Source: Chitinophagaceae bacterium
GTDB taxonomy: Bacteria > Bacteroidota > Bacteroidia > Chitinophagales > Chitinophagaceae
Length of the DNA stretch: 64,000 bases
Direction: 5' to 3'
Assembly (NCBI GenBank): GCA_947488765.1
Contig: CANLAE010000011.1
Location: 1 to 64,000, forward strand
Shown: piece by piece, positions 11,761 through 20,629 of the stretch
Layout: each line of letters opens with the position of its first letter
Numbering within the stretch: position 1 is the first letter of the stretch
Made by a program: the position numbers and the translations under genes
The notes under the pieces: generated by a model
Databases searched by the model: none
What the model was told of the DNA's origin: nothing
What the model saw: only the letters and a program-made list of their open reading frames with translations

Positions 11761-11789
11761 CGAAGATTGCTTCGTTCCTCGCAATGACG
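11761..11789 (-). repeat. Short repeat-like sequence (cattgcgaggaacgaagca)
   Basis: On the reverse strand this 29-bp stretch reads cattgcgaggaacgaagca followed by atcttc. It resembles a palindromic interspersed sequence I recall from intergenic DNA of many unrelated bacteria. Only one copy is seen in the window, so its repeat status here rests on recall, not on the sequence. Confidence 0.4.
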
Positions 11790-11885
11790 CCAACTTCTTG
11801 AACCCTTTCATCCTATTGAACTTCTTAAACTTTAAACTCCCTAAACTATTAAACCAAGTAACCATATAACTAAATAACTAAAAGC

Positions 11886-12755
11886 CTAATATCCAAACTC
11901 CTTCAACTGCATTTCATTATCTCTCCACTTCGGTTTCACTTTTATAAACAATTCTAAAAATATTTTTCTTTCAATAAATTTTTCTATATCCTGTCTTGCT
12001 AAGATACCAATTTGACGAACCATTTTACCACCTTCGCCAATCATAATGGCTTTTTGAGTTTCTCGTTGTACAATAATATCTGCCTGAATTTTAACCAGTG
12101 TTTCTTTTTCTTTAAACTCATTAATCAATACAGCAACATGGTACGGAATTTCATCTTCAAACAATTGATATACTTTTTCTCGTATGATTTCACTCACAAA
12201 AAACTTTGTAGGCAAATCACTCAAATCATCTTCATTATAAAAAGGAACGCCTTCGGGCAATAACTCAACAATTGCACTTGTAAGTTTTACAATATGATGT
12301 TGTTGCAATGCAGATACTTTAATGATTTTTTTTACATACGGCTTTACTTCAAAAAAAGCAGCAGCATCGGCAATTCTGCCATTTACAGCTAAGTCAATTT
12401 TATTCAAAATCAACAAACACGGGACTTTAAGATTTAATTGCTGAAAAATAGCATCATTCTCTTCAAAATTATCATTCACATCCACAATCAATAAAGCTAC
12501 ATCTGCATCTTCTAATGCGCCTTTTACGGCAGCCATCATTTTTTCATGCAACTTATATTTTGTTTCAATGATGCCCGGTGTATCAGAAAATATTATTTGA
12601 TATTCTCCAGCTTTTGTAAGAAAGCCTTTAATTCTGTGCCTTGTAGTTTGTACTTTAGGAGATACAATCGCCATCTTCTCTCCCATTAAGGCATTGAGCA
12701 ATGTACTTTTACCAGCGTTGGGCTTTCCAAATATGTTTACAAACCCTGATCTCAT
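11886..12755 (-). CDS. era: GTPase Era
   Basis: A 289-residue GTPase that binds 16S rRNA and helps mature the small ribosomal subunit. The N-terminal G domain shows GKPNAGKS at 10-17, a switch region with TTRHRIKG, DTPG and NKID. The C-terminal type-II KH domain contains the GEGGKMVRQIG RNA-binding loop, followed by the family ending WRDNE...LKEFGY. Length and motifs are complete. It sits just downstream of the initiator tRNA gene and upstream of der, so three translation or ribosome-assembly genes lie together on the reverse strand. Confidence 0.97.
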   Translation of the reverse strand: MRSGFVNIFGKPNAGKSTLLNALMGEKMAIVSPKVQTTRHRIKGFLTKAGEYQIIFSDTPGIIETKYKLHEKMMAAVKGALEDADVALLIVDVNDNFEENDAIFQQLNLKVPCLLILNKIDLAVNGRIADAAAFFEVKPYVKKIIKVSALQQHHIVKLTSAIVELLPEGVPFYNEDDLSDLPTKFFVSEIIREKVYQLFEDEIPYHVAVLINEFKEKETLVKIQADIIVQRETQKAIMIGEGGKMVRQIGILARQDIEKFIERKIFLELFIKVKPKWRDNEMQLKEFGY

Positions 12756-12848
12756 GTTACAAAAATATTAACCTATAAAACACCAAAAGCATACAGAACA
12801 ATAGTATTATTTTAACTACCGGTCTCTATGCCTTTGAGTTAAAAAACA

Positions 12849-12868
12849 AAAGCCTCAAAAGAGGCTTT
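12849..12868 (-). terminator. Terminator of tRNA-fMet
   Basis: Perfect 8-bp stem (aaagcctc / gaggcttt) with an AAAA loop. On the reverse strand it is followed by a T-rich tract (complement of 12841-12850). It lies 13 bp past the 3' end of the tRNA. Confidence 0.85.
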
Positions 12869-12880
12869 ATTTTGTTTTAG

Positions 12881-12952
<72 letters not shown>

Positions 12953-12965
12953 GTTTATTGGACGG

Positions 12966-12997
12966 CAAATGTAGCCTTGTAATTGGTACTACCAAAA
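12966..12997 (-). promoter_or_regulatory. Promoter of tRNA-fMet
   Basis: On the reverse strand a -33 TTTTG (12993-12997) is separated by about 19 bp from a perfect -7 TACATTTG (12966-12973), ending 13 bp before the tRNA. This is a textbook Bacteroidota sigma-ABfr promoter. Confidence 0.88.
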
Positions 12998-13129
12998 TTT
13001 ATTTTGAAATGAGTTGATTATTTAACAACTTTTATCACCTTATAAGCAACTTAGAAAAGACTATAATAAATAAAAAAATATTTTTGATTCTCGTCAATAA
13101 CTAATCTCAATATCTTCGCTTCGAAAATT

Positions 13130-13228
13130 TCCTCGGGGTGCTGTTAAGTTTTTGATGCATCAACAACTTAATCTGCTGAGATCAAACCCGTAGAACCTGA
13201 ACAGGGTAATTCCTGCGAAGGGAAGGTG
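13130..13228 (+). ncRNA. TPP riboswitch (THI element)
   Basis: The conserved thiamine pyrophosphate aptamer is recognisable from cggggtgct, ctgaga, acccgtagaacctga, cagggtaattcctgcg and aagggaagg in order. P1 is formed by cct / agg at the ends; P3 carries an extension of two complementary arms around an inner gatgcatc palindrome. It lies 78 bp upstream of the TonB receptor. An AT-only inverted repeat just before the start codon could be part of the expression platform, but I cannot tell whether control is at transcription or translation. Confidence 0.95.
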
Positions 13229-13305
13229 ACTTCTTTCTTTGTGTATAGTCTTCTTTCTGTAGCGTTTTTCCTGTTCCCATTTTTTAATAATTTAAAAAAC
13301 AAACA

Positions 13306-15666
13306 ATGAAAAAATTGTTGGGAACACTGGCATTTACATGTCTTACATTCATCGCATTCAGCCAAAAAATTGTAGTAACCGGTATTGTATTAGACAACAT
13401 TACCTATCAACCTTTGAGTGGTGCAACTGTTACCATCAACAAACAAAATATGGTTACTGATGACAACGGTGCTTTTGTTTTTAAAAAAATAACAAAACAA
13501 AATTTCTCAATTGAAGTTTCAATTGTTGGTTATGCTAATTTCAATGAAACAACCACTTCTGCAGCTGCAGAAAAAAGCATCATCATCAAAATGAAAAGTA
13601 TTGCTTTGAACTTGCAAGCACTCGAAGTAAAATCAATAAGAGCTAGCAATAAAGCACCTTTTACAAAAACCAACTTATCTAAAGAAGAGATTGCCAAAGT
13701 AAACCTTGGACAAGATTTACCATTTATTTTAAATCAAACTCCATCTGTGGTTGTAAATGCAGATGCCGGCAATGGCGTGGGTTACACAGGTATTCGTATT
13801 AGAGGGACAGATGCAACAAGAATTAATGTAACACTTAACGGCATTCCATTCAATGACGCAGAAAGTCAGGGAACATTTTTTGTAAACTTACCCGATTTTT
13901 CTTCATCAGTAAATTCAATTCAAGTACAAAGAGGGGTTGGTACTTCATCAAACGGAACAGGTGCATTTGGAGCAACTATTAATCTTTCTACCAATGAATT
14001 AAATGAAAAAGCTTACAGCGAAATCAACAATAGTTTTGGTTCATTCAACACCTGGAAAAACACAATGAAAGCCGGTACTGGCCTAATTGACGGACATTTT
14101 ACAGTAGATGCAAGATTGAGTCAGATTACAAGTGACGGATACATTGACAGAGCCAAAAGCAACCTTCAATCATTTGCATTATCAACAGCTTATTTAAATG
14201 CTACATCTTCTTTGAGATTGAATATTTTTTATGGAAAAGAAAAAACCTATCAGGCATGGAATGGTGTTCCTGATTATTTATTAGCATCACAAAGAAAATT
14301 CAATTCTTCCGGTACAGAAAAAGCTGATGCACCATACGATAATGAAACAGATAATTACAAACAAACCCATTATCAATTGTTTTACAACAAGCAATTAAAA
14401 AATAAATGGAATTTTAGCACCGCTGCATTCTTAACAAGAGGTTTGGGTTATTTTGAAAATTACAGAGCAGAAAGAAATGTATCTGATTATGGATTACCCA
14501 ATATATTTTCATCAACTAAATCAGACTTAATTATTCAACAATGGTTGGATAATTATTTTTATGGACAACTATTATCATTCCAGAAAAAAACAACTAAAAA
14601 CACCATAACGATTGGTGGTGGATGGAATAACTACGAAGGCTTACATTACGGAAAAATAATTTGGGCAAAAGTTGGGATTAATAACGAGTTTAAATTTTAC
14701 AACAATTACGCTCAAAAAAGTGATGCCAATATTTATGTAAAATGGGAACACCAAATCAATAGCAATCTTCAATTATTTGCTGATGTTCAATACAGAAATG
14801 TAGTACATAAAATGAATGGCTTTAAATATAATCCTACATTATTGATAAATAGAAAGTTTGATTTTGTAAATCCTAAATTCGGACTTACATACAATAAAAA
14901 AGGTTGGCAAGCTTACTTCAGTTATGCGATGGCTAGTAAAGAACCCAACAGAGATGATTTTGAAGCAGGACAAAGCTTACAACCTAAAGCAGAAGTACTG
15001 CATGATTTTGAATTAGGTACTGAAAAGAAAACAAACAACTATCATTTTGCTGCAACTTTTTATTACATGATGTATCAGGATCAATTGGTACTGACAGGCA
15101 AAATAAATGATGTGGGATCATACACAAGAACCAATGAACCTAACAGTTATCGAATGGGTTTAGAGTTGCAAGGTGGTTATGTAATTAACAATTGGTTAAA
15201 TGCAAATGCAAACCTTACACTCAGCAACAATAAAATAAAATCATTTACAGAATATGTTGATGATTATGACAATGGTGGACAAGTCGCAATACCTCATAAC
15301 AATACAGACATTACATTATCTCCAAGTGTTATTGCCGGTGGAACAATAAATATTATTCCAACAAAAAATCTTGAATTGAGTTTAATAAGTAAATATATAA
15401 ACAAGCAATATTTAGACAACACACAAGACAATGAAAGAATGCTGAAAAGCTTTTACACACAGGATTTCAGAGTATCTTATACCATTAAGAAGAAGTTATT
15501 TAATGAATGGAATATCATAGCGCAGGCTAACAATATTTTTGATAAAAAGTATGAACCAAGTGGTTATACATTCAGCTATATTTATGGTGGAGCTTTTACT
15601 ACAGAAAACTTTTTTTACCCAATGGCCGGGACTAATTTTATGCTTGCTTTTAATATTAAAATGTAA
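13306..15666 (+). CDS. TonB-dependent outer-membrane receptor under TPP riboswitch control
   Basis: A 786-residue outer-membrane receptor. Seen in order: a signal peptide (MKKLLGTLAFTCLTFIAFSQ), a carboxypeptidase-regulatory-like beta-sandwich at roughly 22-105 (GATVTINKQNMVTDD), a plug domain at about 120-235 (IRIRGTDATRINVTLNGIP) and a beta-barrel to the C-terminus ending NFMLAFNIKM. The TPP riboswitch directly upstream indicates repression when thiamine pyrophosphate is plentiful, so the likely cargo is thiamine or a precursor. This pairing is known in Bacteroidota. The specific ligand is inferred from regulation only. No inner-membrane thiamine transporter or thi biosynthesis gene is next to it. 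Confidence 0.93.
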   Translation: MKKLLGTLAFTCLTFIAFSQKIVVTGIVLDNITYQPLSGATVTINKQNMVTDDNGAFVFKKITKQNFSIEVSIVGYANFNETTTSAAAEKSIIIKMKSIALNLQALEVKSIRASNKAPFTKTNLSKEEIAKVNLGQDLPFILNQTPSVVVNADAGNGVGYTGIRIRGTDATRINVTLNGIPFNDAESQGTFFVNLPDFSSSVNSIQVQRGVGTSSNGTGAFGATINLSTNELNEKAYSEINNSFGSFNTWKNTMKAGTGLIDGHFTVDARLSQITSDGYIDRAKSNLQSFALSTAYLNATSSLRLNIFYGKEKTYQAWNGVPDYLLASQRKFNSSGTEKADAPYDNETDNYKQTHYQLFYNKQLKNKWNFSTAAFLTRGLGYFENYRAERNVSDYGLPNIFSSTKSDLIIQQWLDNYFYGQLLSFQKKTTKNTITIGGGWNNYEGLHYGKIIWAKVGINNEFKFYNNYAQKSDANIYVKWEHQINSNLQLFADVQYRNVVHKMNGFKYNPTLLINRKFDFVNPKFGLTYNKKGWQAYFSYAMASKEPNRDDFEAGQSLQPKAEVLHDFELGTEKKTNNYHFAATFYYMMYQDQLVLTGKINDVGSYTRTNEPNSYRMGLELQGGYVINNWLNANANLTLSNNKIKSFTEYVDDYDNGGQVAIPHNNTDITLSPSVIAGGTINIIPTKNLELSLISKYINKQYLDNTQDNERMLKSFYTQDFRVSYTIKKKLFNEWNIIAQANNIFDKKYEPSGYTFSYIYGGAFTTENFFYPMAGTNFMLAFNIKM

Positions 15667-15678
15667 GTATTGATGGTT

Positions 15679-15710
15679 GACAGACTATAGTCGAATGGCT
15701 ATGGTCTGTC
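15679..15710. terminator. Hairpin between convergent genes
   Basis: A 12-bp stem with one G-U pair (gacagactatag / ctatggtctgtc) and an 8-nt loop lies between the ends of the TonB receptor and cmk. No long T-run follows on either side, so terminator function is likely from position but not certain. Confidence 0.55.
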
Positions 15711-15722
15711 GGCTATTAACTA

Positions 15723-16403
15723 TTAGTCTTTCAACTTTTCATCTACCCATTCCAAAGCAATGGAGAGTTGCTCATCACGAGTGATATTGCTATTATCCAA
15801 AACAATTGCGTCATTAGCTTTTTTTAGCGGACTTACTTCACGGTTGCTATCAATATAATCTCGCATTTCTAAATTTTGTTGCACTTCTTCCAATGTGATA
15901 TTTGCATCTTTTGCAAACAATTCCTGGTACCTTCTTGCCACACGAACAGCAACATCGGCAGTAACAAATATTTTTAATTCGGCATCAGGAAATACAGTGG
16001 TACCAATATCTCTCCCATCCATTACGATACCTTTTTTATTACCCATTTGTTGTTGTTGAGCAACTGCAAATTCGCGAACTTCTTTAATTGTACTCACTTC
16101 ACTTACACTTTCACTTACCAGCATATCACGAATAAATGATTCAACATTTTCATCATTAAGAAAGATATCGCTTGTTCCTTTTAAATCATTGTATTCAAAA
16201 TCTAAAGTAATATTTTGCAATGCTTCGTGAACAGCATTTTCGCTATTCCAATCTATATGATTTCTTAAAAAATACAATGTTATTGCACGGTACATAGCAC
16301 CACTGTCAACAAAAACATAGTTAAGCTTTTTAGCCAATTGTTTTGCTAATGTGCTTTTACCACATGAAGAAAATCCGTCTATTGCTATGATAATTTTTTT
16401 CAT
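15723..16403 (-). CDS. cmk: Cytidylate kinase
   Basis: A 226-residue cytoplasmic NMP kinase that phosphorylates CMP and dCMP to the diphosphates. The P-loop GFSSCGKST at 10-18 and the following VDSGAMYRA are diagnostic; GRDIGTTVFPDA and the ARRYQEL lid region are also present. Length is standard. It is separated by 48 bp from dapA upstream on the same strand and may be cotranscribed with it. Confidence 0.96.
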   Translation of the reverse strand: MKKIIIAIDGFSSCGKSTLAKQLAKKLNYVFVDSGAMYRAITLYFLRNHIDWNSENAVHEALQNITLDFEYNDLKGTSDIFLNDENVESFIRDMLVSESVSEVSTIKEVREFAVAQQQQMGNKKGIVMDGRDIGTTVFPDAELKIFVTADVAVRVARRYQELFAKDANITLEEVQQNLEMRDYIDSNREVSPLKKANDAIVLDNSNITRDEQLSIALEWVDEKLKD

Positions 16404-16451
16404 GATATTATGAGAAAAGTTTGCACTCTTGAATTATTTACACAATGTATT

Positions 16452-17345
16452 TCATTGCTTTAAAAAATCTTTCACTTTCTCCTGAACGCCTCTGCTTAAA
16501 GGAACTACAGGCAATCTTAATACATTTTCAATAAGCCCCTGCTCATATAAAAACCCTTTAACACCAGCAGGATTATTTTCTACAAAAAGCAAGTCATAAG
16601 CCTCTAGTAATTTGTAATGAATTTTTCTTGCTGCAGCAAAATCACCTGCCAAACACAAACGAATCATTTCAGAAAAATCTTTCGGAAACGCATTTGCAGC
16701 CACACTAATTACACCATCCATTCCGCAGGCAATTTGTGGTAATATCAATGCATCATCCCCACTTACTACTAAAAAATCTTCGGGTCTATCTTTCAATAAT
16801 TGCATACACTGATTCATATCGTCAGTGGCTTCTTTAATACCTGCAATATTGGGCACTTCATGCGCTAAACGAATTGTTGTAGATGCTGCTAAATTTCTGC
16901 CCGTACGACCCGGAACATTGTATAATAAAATTGGTTTCGGACTTGCCGCAGCCAATGCTTTATAATGCTGAAATAAGCCTTCCTGACTTGGCTTGCTGTA
17001 ATATGGCGATGCACTTAACACAGCAATTGCTTTATCCAAAGGATAGCTTTGTAAATCATTGATTAATTCAGCAGTATTATTACCGCCAATACCAACAATA
17101 ATAGGCACTCTGCCATTTACTTTTTCATTGGTATAATGAATAATATCAAACTTCTCTTGTTTTGAAATTGTTGGTGTTTCACCTGTTGTACCAAGTGTAA
17201 TTAAATAATTAACCCCTCCATCTATTACATAATCTATCACCTTACCTAAAGCATCAAAATCTACTTGGGAATTTTGTTTGAAAGGAGTAATCAGTGCAAC
17301 TCCTGTACCGGATAATTGTGAGCGTAAAGACATGTTTTTATTCAT
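16452..17345 (-). CDS. dapA: 4-hydroxy-tetrahydrodipicolinate synthase
   Basis: A TIM-barrel aldolase of about 295 residues that condenses pyruvate with aspartate semialdehyde, the first step of the diaminopimelate/lysine branch. Seen: GTTGETPT near 50 (pyruvate carboxylate binding), LLYNVPGRTGRN with the proton-relay tyrosine, and GIKEATDD with the Schiff-base lysine. Two in-frame ATGs (17345 and 17333) are possible starts; the second gives the more usual MSLRSQLSGTGVAL. It lies between accA and cmk on the same strand. Confidence 0.96.
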   Translation of the reverse strand: MNKNMSLRSQLSGTGVALITPFKQNSQVDFDALGKVIDYVIDGGVNYLITLGTTGETPTISKQEKFDIIHYTNEKVNGRVPIIVGIGGNNTAELINDLQSYPLDKAIAVLSASPYYSKPSQEGLFQHYKALAAASPKPILLYNVPGRTGRNLAASTTIRLAHEVPNIAGIKEATDDMNQCMQLLKDRPEDFLVVSGDDALILPQIACGMDGVISVAANAFPKDFSEMIRLCLAGDFAAARKIHYKLLEAYDLLFVENNPAGVKGFLYEQGLIENVLRLPVVPLSRGVQEKVKDFLKQ

Positions 17346-17386
17346 TATTTATTTCAAAAACTTCATTGTTCAATATTGTTATCAAG

Positions 17387-17403
17387 CTGAAGTATGCGAC
17401 GCC
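17387..17403 (-). repeat. Copy D of the GCGTCGCA dispersed repeat
   Basis: Reverse strand: ggcgtcgcatacttcag, differing at one of 17 positions from 37730-37746. It lies between accA and dapA. The flank atgttgcctggttc (17420-17435 region, forward strand) resembles flanks of the other copies. Confidence 0.6.
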
Positions 17404-17469
17404 ACCACTGTAAATAGTAATTATGTTGCCTGGTTCATAAAAAAATAAAATCTCACAAGCAAATATTTA

Positions 17470-18450
17470 CTACGAAGCCACTTCATCCCAAAAGCCCATC
17501 TTTTCAAATTTTGCTATTCTGTTGTTGATGCGATCTTCGGGTTTAATATGCTTGTATTCATTCAATGCTGCAATGATCTGTTGTTTCAAAAGTTCAGCAG
17601 CCCCGTCATAATCCCAATGTGCACCACCAATTGGTTCGGGAACAATTTCATCTACCAATCCAAACCCTTTCATATCATTGGCTGTAAGTTTCAATTGTTC
17701 GGCTGCAATTTCCTTTTTATCCCAGCTACGCCACAAAATCGAAGAACAACTTTCCGGAGAAATTACAGTGTACCAAGTATTTTCCATCATCAAAGTTTTG
17801 TCGCCAACGCCAATGCCTAGTGCACCGCCACTTGCGCCTTCGCCAATGATGACAATGATTACAGGCACTTTCAACCGAATCATTTCGTAAATGTTTCTTG
17901 CAATTGCTTCACCTTGTCCACGTTCCTCAGCTTCCAAACCAGGATAAGCTCCCGGAGTATCTACCAAACAAACAATTGGCTTATTAAATTTTTCTGCCAA
18001 ACGCATCAATCGCAATGCTTTTCTGTAGCCTTCCGGGTTTGCCATACCAAAATTTCTAAGCTGCCTTGTTTTGGTATTGATTCCTTTTTGTTGACCAATA
18101 AACATAACTGTTTCTCCAGCTAGTTCAGCAAAACCGCCCACCATCGCTTTATCATCTTTTACATTTCTATCGCCATGCAACTCTAAAAAATGAGATGTCA
18201 TTTTGCTAATGTATTTCAAAGTATAAGGTCTGTCGGGATGTCTGCTCAATTGTACCCTTTGCCAAGGTGTAAGATGTGCAGTAATTTCTTGTCGCTTATC
18301 AATGATTGAAGCTTCCAATTGTTCAATGGTAGAAGTGTAATCTATCTTCGGATTTTTTTCTGCTAATTTTTTCGTAGCATCAATTTGTTCATACAACTCT
18401 TTGATAGGTTGTTCAAAATCCAGAAATTGTCTATTCGGGTATTGAGGCAT
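17470..18450 (-). CDS. accA: Acetyl-CoA carboxylase carboxyltransferase subunit alpha
   Basis: A 326-residue subunit that, with AccD, transfers the carboxyl group from biotin to acetyl-CoA to make malonyl-CoA for fatty-acid synthesis. The sequence shows the AccA N-terminal helical region ([15 protein letters not shown]), [11 protein letters not shown] and the crotonase-like core with [20 protein letters not shown] and [12 protein letters not shown], the oxyanion-hole region. ATG 18450 matches the family start; an in-frame extension upstream is not family-like. AccD is not in this window. Confidence 0.97.
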   Translation of the reverse strand: MPQYPNRQFLDFEQPIKELYEQIDATKKLAEKNPKIDYTSTIEQLEASIIDKRQEITAHLTPWQRVQLSRHPDRPYTLKYISKMTSHFLELHGDRNVKDDKAMVGGFAELAGETVMFIGQQKGINTKTRQLRNFGMANPEGYRKALRLMRLAEKFNKPIVCLVDTPGAYPGLEAEERGQGEAIARNIYEMIRLKVPVIIVIIGEGASGGALGIGVGDKTLMMENTWYTVISPESCSSILWRSWDKKEIAAEQLKLTANDMKGFGLVDEIVPEPIGGAHWDYDGAAELLKQQIIAALNEYKHIKPEDRINNRIAKFEKMGFWDEVAS

Positions 18451-18578
18451 CGTACAAATAGTTTTTGGACGGTAAAAGTAGGGATTGCTGCTTTTATATA
18501 AAAGCAATATTTATTCCCAATAAAAAAGTCTATACAAAAAATATTTTTTTTGAACCCGGCAAATGAACCATTATGTTA

Positions 18579-18599
18579 CACCTGTTGCGTCGCACATTT
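18579..18599 (+). repeat. Copy B of the GCGTCGCA dispersed repeat
   Basis: 20 of 21 positions match 11678-11698. It lies in the gap between accA and the downstream end of the short-chain dehydrogenase gene. Confidence 0.7.
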
Positions 18600-18681
18600 C
18601 AACGTTCACAACACTTTTCAGCAAGAAAAACTCATAATAAAATCCTGTCAAAATTTGAAAGAGGCTAGAGTAAACTCCTTA

Positions 18682-19398
18682 TTAAATCGCCTGATGATTA
18701 AACGGCTGCAACACCATTTCACTTACCACGCCACTCACAGGTTGCTGACACAAAAACCAAATTGCCTTTGCTGCTTCATCGGCAACAATCATTTTATCGC
18801 GTTGTACACGCAAATCAATCGTATCCCAAAAACTACTGTCCACACCACCTAAAAACAAATTGGTAATTCTGATATCTGTACGTTTTACTTCTTCTCTTAT
18901 GCTTTGCATCATTCCAACCAAACCATATTTACTTGCAGAGTAAGCAGCAGCTCCTGCCATTGGCACTTTACCCAAAACGCCCGGAATATTTACAATCAAA
19001 CCTTTCTTAGCAATTTTCATGGCAGGTAAAAATTGTTTCAACAATAAAAAAGGAGCATACAAATTAAATTGAATCGTTTGCATAAATTCTTCTTCTGTCA
19101 ATGTATCCATTGGCTTTATAATGCCTATTCCTGCTGCATTTACAAGCACATCTATGGTTTCAAAAACTGTAAAAAAACGTTCTTTCAATAAAGCTACATC
19201 ATGTGCATTACTAATATCTGCAGCAAATCTTTTATCAACATTGATATTTAATTCGTTGCCTATTAATTCTAATTTTTCAGCATTTCTTCCGGTGATAAAA
19301 ACATTGGCACCGCTGCTTAATAGTAATTTAGCTGTTTTGCTGCCAATACCACCTGTTGCTCCGGTTAATAAAACATTTTTGCCTTTTAATAATTCCAT
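18682..19398 (-). CDS. SDR-family short-chain dehydrogenase
   Basis: A 238-residue NAD(P)-dependent oxidoreductase with a Rossmann fold. Seen: TGATGGIG near 13 (TGxxxGxG cofactor loop), NAAG near 85, and YSASK with the catalytic tyrosine and lysine; a serine-equivalent position precedes it in the GVLGKVPMAGAAAYSASK stretch, where the usual catalytic serine is not obvious. ATG 19398 starts the normal MELLKGKNVLLTG; upstream in-frame sequence is unlike the family. The substrate cannot be told. It is divergent from the flavin reductase-like gene, with about 100 bp between start codons. Confidence 0.88.
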   Translation of the reverse strand: MELLKGKNVLLTGATGGIGSKTAKLLLSSGANVFITGRNAEKLELIGNELNINVDKRFAADISNAHDVALLKERFFTVFETIDVLVNAAGIGIIKPMDTLTEEEFMQTIQFNLYAPFLLLKQFLPAMKIAKKGLIVNIPGVLGKVPMAGAAAYSASKYGLVGMMQSIREEVKRTDIRITNLFLGGVDSSFWDTIDLRVQRDKMIVADEAAKAIWFLCQQPVSGVVSEMVLQPFNHQAI

Positions 19399-19498
19399 GA
19401 GTTTGTATTTTAGAAGGTTAAACAATATGACTTTGATTTTGTTGAAGTAGCATAAAAATAATTTTCCGTAACCGGTCAATCTTCAATCATATAAGCTC

Positions 19499-19990
19499 AT
19501 GCAACGTCCCTGGAACAGAGTAAATTTACCCGTTTATTCCATCAGCAGTTTTAATAGAATAGACAGTTACAACATGCACATCATTACCTATGCACAGGCA
19601 GTTAGTATGCAGCCCAAACAATTTGTATGTGCCATTTACAACGGCACCAAAACTCTGGAAAATGTTGAAGCCAATCCACATTTTGTGTTACAAATTTTAG
19701 CCGAAGGCCAATATCGATTGGTAGATTTATTGGGAAAAAAATCGGGAAAAAATATTAATAAAATTGAAAGGCTTAAAAAAAGAAATTTATTAACCGATTG
19801 GAAAGGATTTCCTATTTTGAAAGATTGCATTGCAGTGATGGAAATGAAAGCAACACCTTTAACAGCAAAAAAAGATGAACAAGTAGATCATCGGCTTTTT
19901 TTGTGTGAAGTAATCAGTTATAAAAATATTAATGAGGGAAAGGCTTTAACGCTTGATATTTTAAGGGAAAAGAAATTAATCAGGATGTGA
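19499..19990 (+). CDS. Flavin reductase-like (FMN-binding split barrel) protein
   Basis: A 163-residue protein resembling the flavin reductase / DIM6-NTAB family: NRVNLPVYSISS at the start, HIITYAQAVSMQPKQF, then VCAIYNGTKTLENVEANPHFVLQIL, which fits the flavin-binding split barrel. It is predicted to be cytoplasmic and to bind FMN; substrate unknown. It is the first gene of a forward run of six closely spaced genes to 24389. Confidence 0.72.
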   Translation: MQRPWNRVNLPVYSISSFNRIDSYNMHIITYAQAVSMQPKQFVCAIYNGTKTLENVEANPHFVLQILAEGQYRLVDLLGKKSGKNINKIERLKKRNLLTDWKGFPILKDCIAVMEMKATPLTAKKDEQVDHRLFLCEVISYKNINEGKALTLDILREKKLIRM

Positions 19991-20078
19991 TTAAATACTG
20001 AGAAATAACTTGCATTTATCAAAAAATTACAAATTCCCATTCATTCAGCTGTTGCAATCAATTAACTTCGCACCACAA

Positions 20079-20606
20079 ATGAATAAACCAATGGAAACTA
20101 GAAAAGCAAGCGACAGTTTTACAATTATGAATGAACTGGTATTGCCAAATGATACCAACACATTCGGCAACTTGATGGGTGGTCGTTTAATGTACTGGAT
20201 GGATATTGCAGCAGGCATTGCAGCAGGCAAACATTGCAACACGCCAAGCATGACAGCAAGTGTAGATAATATCAGTTTTAAAAATCCCATCAAATTAGGG
20301 AATGTTGTACACATAGAAGCCAAGGTTTGTAGGGCTTTCAATACTTCGATGGAAATACATATTAAAGTTTGGGGCGAAGATTTATTACATCAGTACAAAT
20401 ATGAAAGTAACGAAGCCTATTTTACATTTGTAGCATTGGACCCAAATGGCAAACCAAGATTGGTTCCTGCATTGGTTCCTGAAACCGAACAGGAAGTTCG
20501 TTTGTTTGAAGGTGCTTTACGCCGCAGACAAATTCGTTTAATTTTAGCTGGCAAAATGAAACCCAGCGATGCAAATGAATTGAAGGCATTATTTACAAAT
20601 GATTAA
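20079..20606 (+). CDS. Acyl-CoA thioesterase (hotdog fold)
   Basis: A 175-residue hotdog-fold thioesterase of the YciA/BACH type, which hydrolyses acyl-CoA to free acid and CoA. Seen: LPNDTNTFGNLMGGRLMYWMD with the conserved Asn-Gly-Gly region, followed by SVDNISFKNPIKLGNVVHIEA and a strand rich in E/V. ATG 20079 gives MNKPMETRKAS; a TTG 23 codons earlier is less likely. It is followed after 23 bp by the ureohydrolase gene. Chain-length preference is not visible. Confidence 0.88.
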   Translation: MNKPMETRKASDSFTIMNELVLPNDTNTFGNLMGGRLMYWMDIAAGIAAGKHCNTPSMTASVDNISFKNPIKLGNVVHIEAKVCRAFNTSMEIHIKVWGEDLLHQYKYESNEAYFTFVALDPNGKPRLVPALVPETEQEVRLFEGALRRRQIRLILAGKMKPSDANELKALFTND

Positions 20607-20629
20607 ATCATAATTTTCACAATTTTCAG

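Noticed and set aside
12841-12878. era transcript leader structure
   Set aside because: The hairpin at 12849-12868 has a T-run on the reverse strand and is better explained as the tRNA-fMet terminator.
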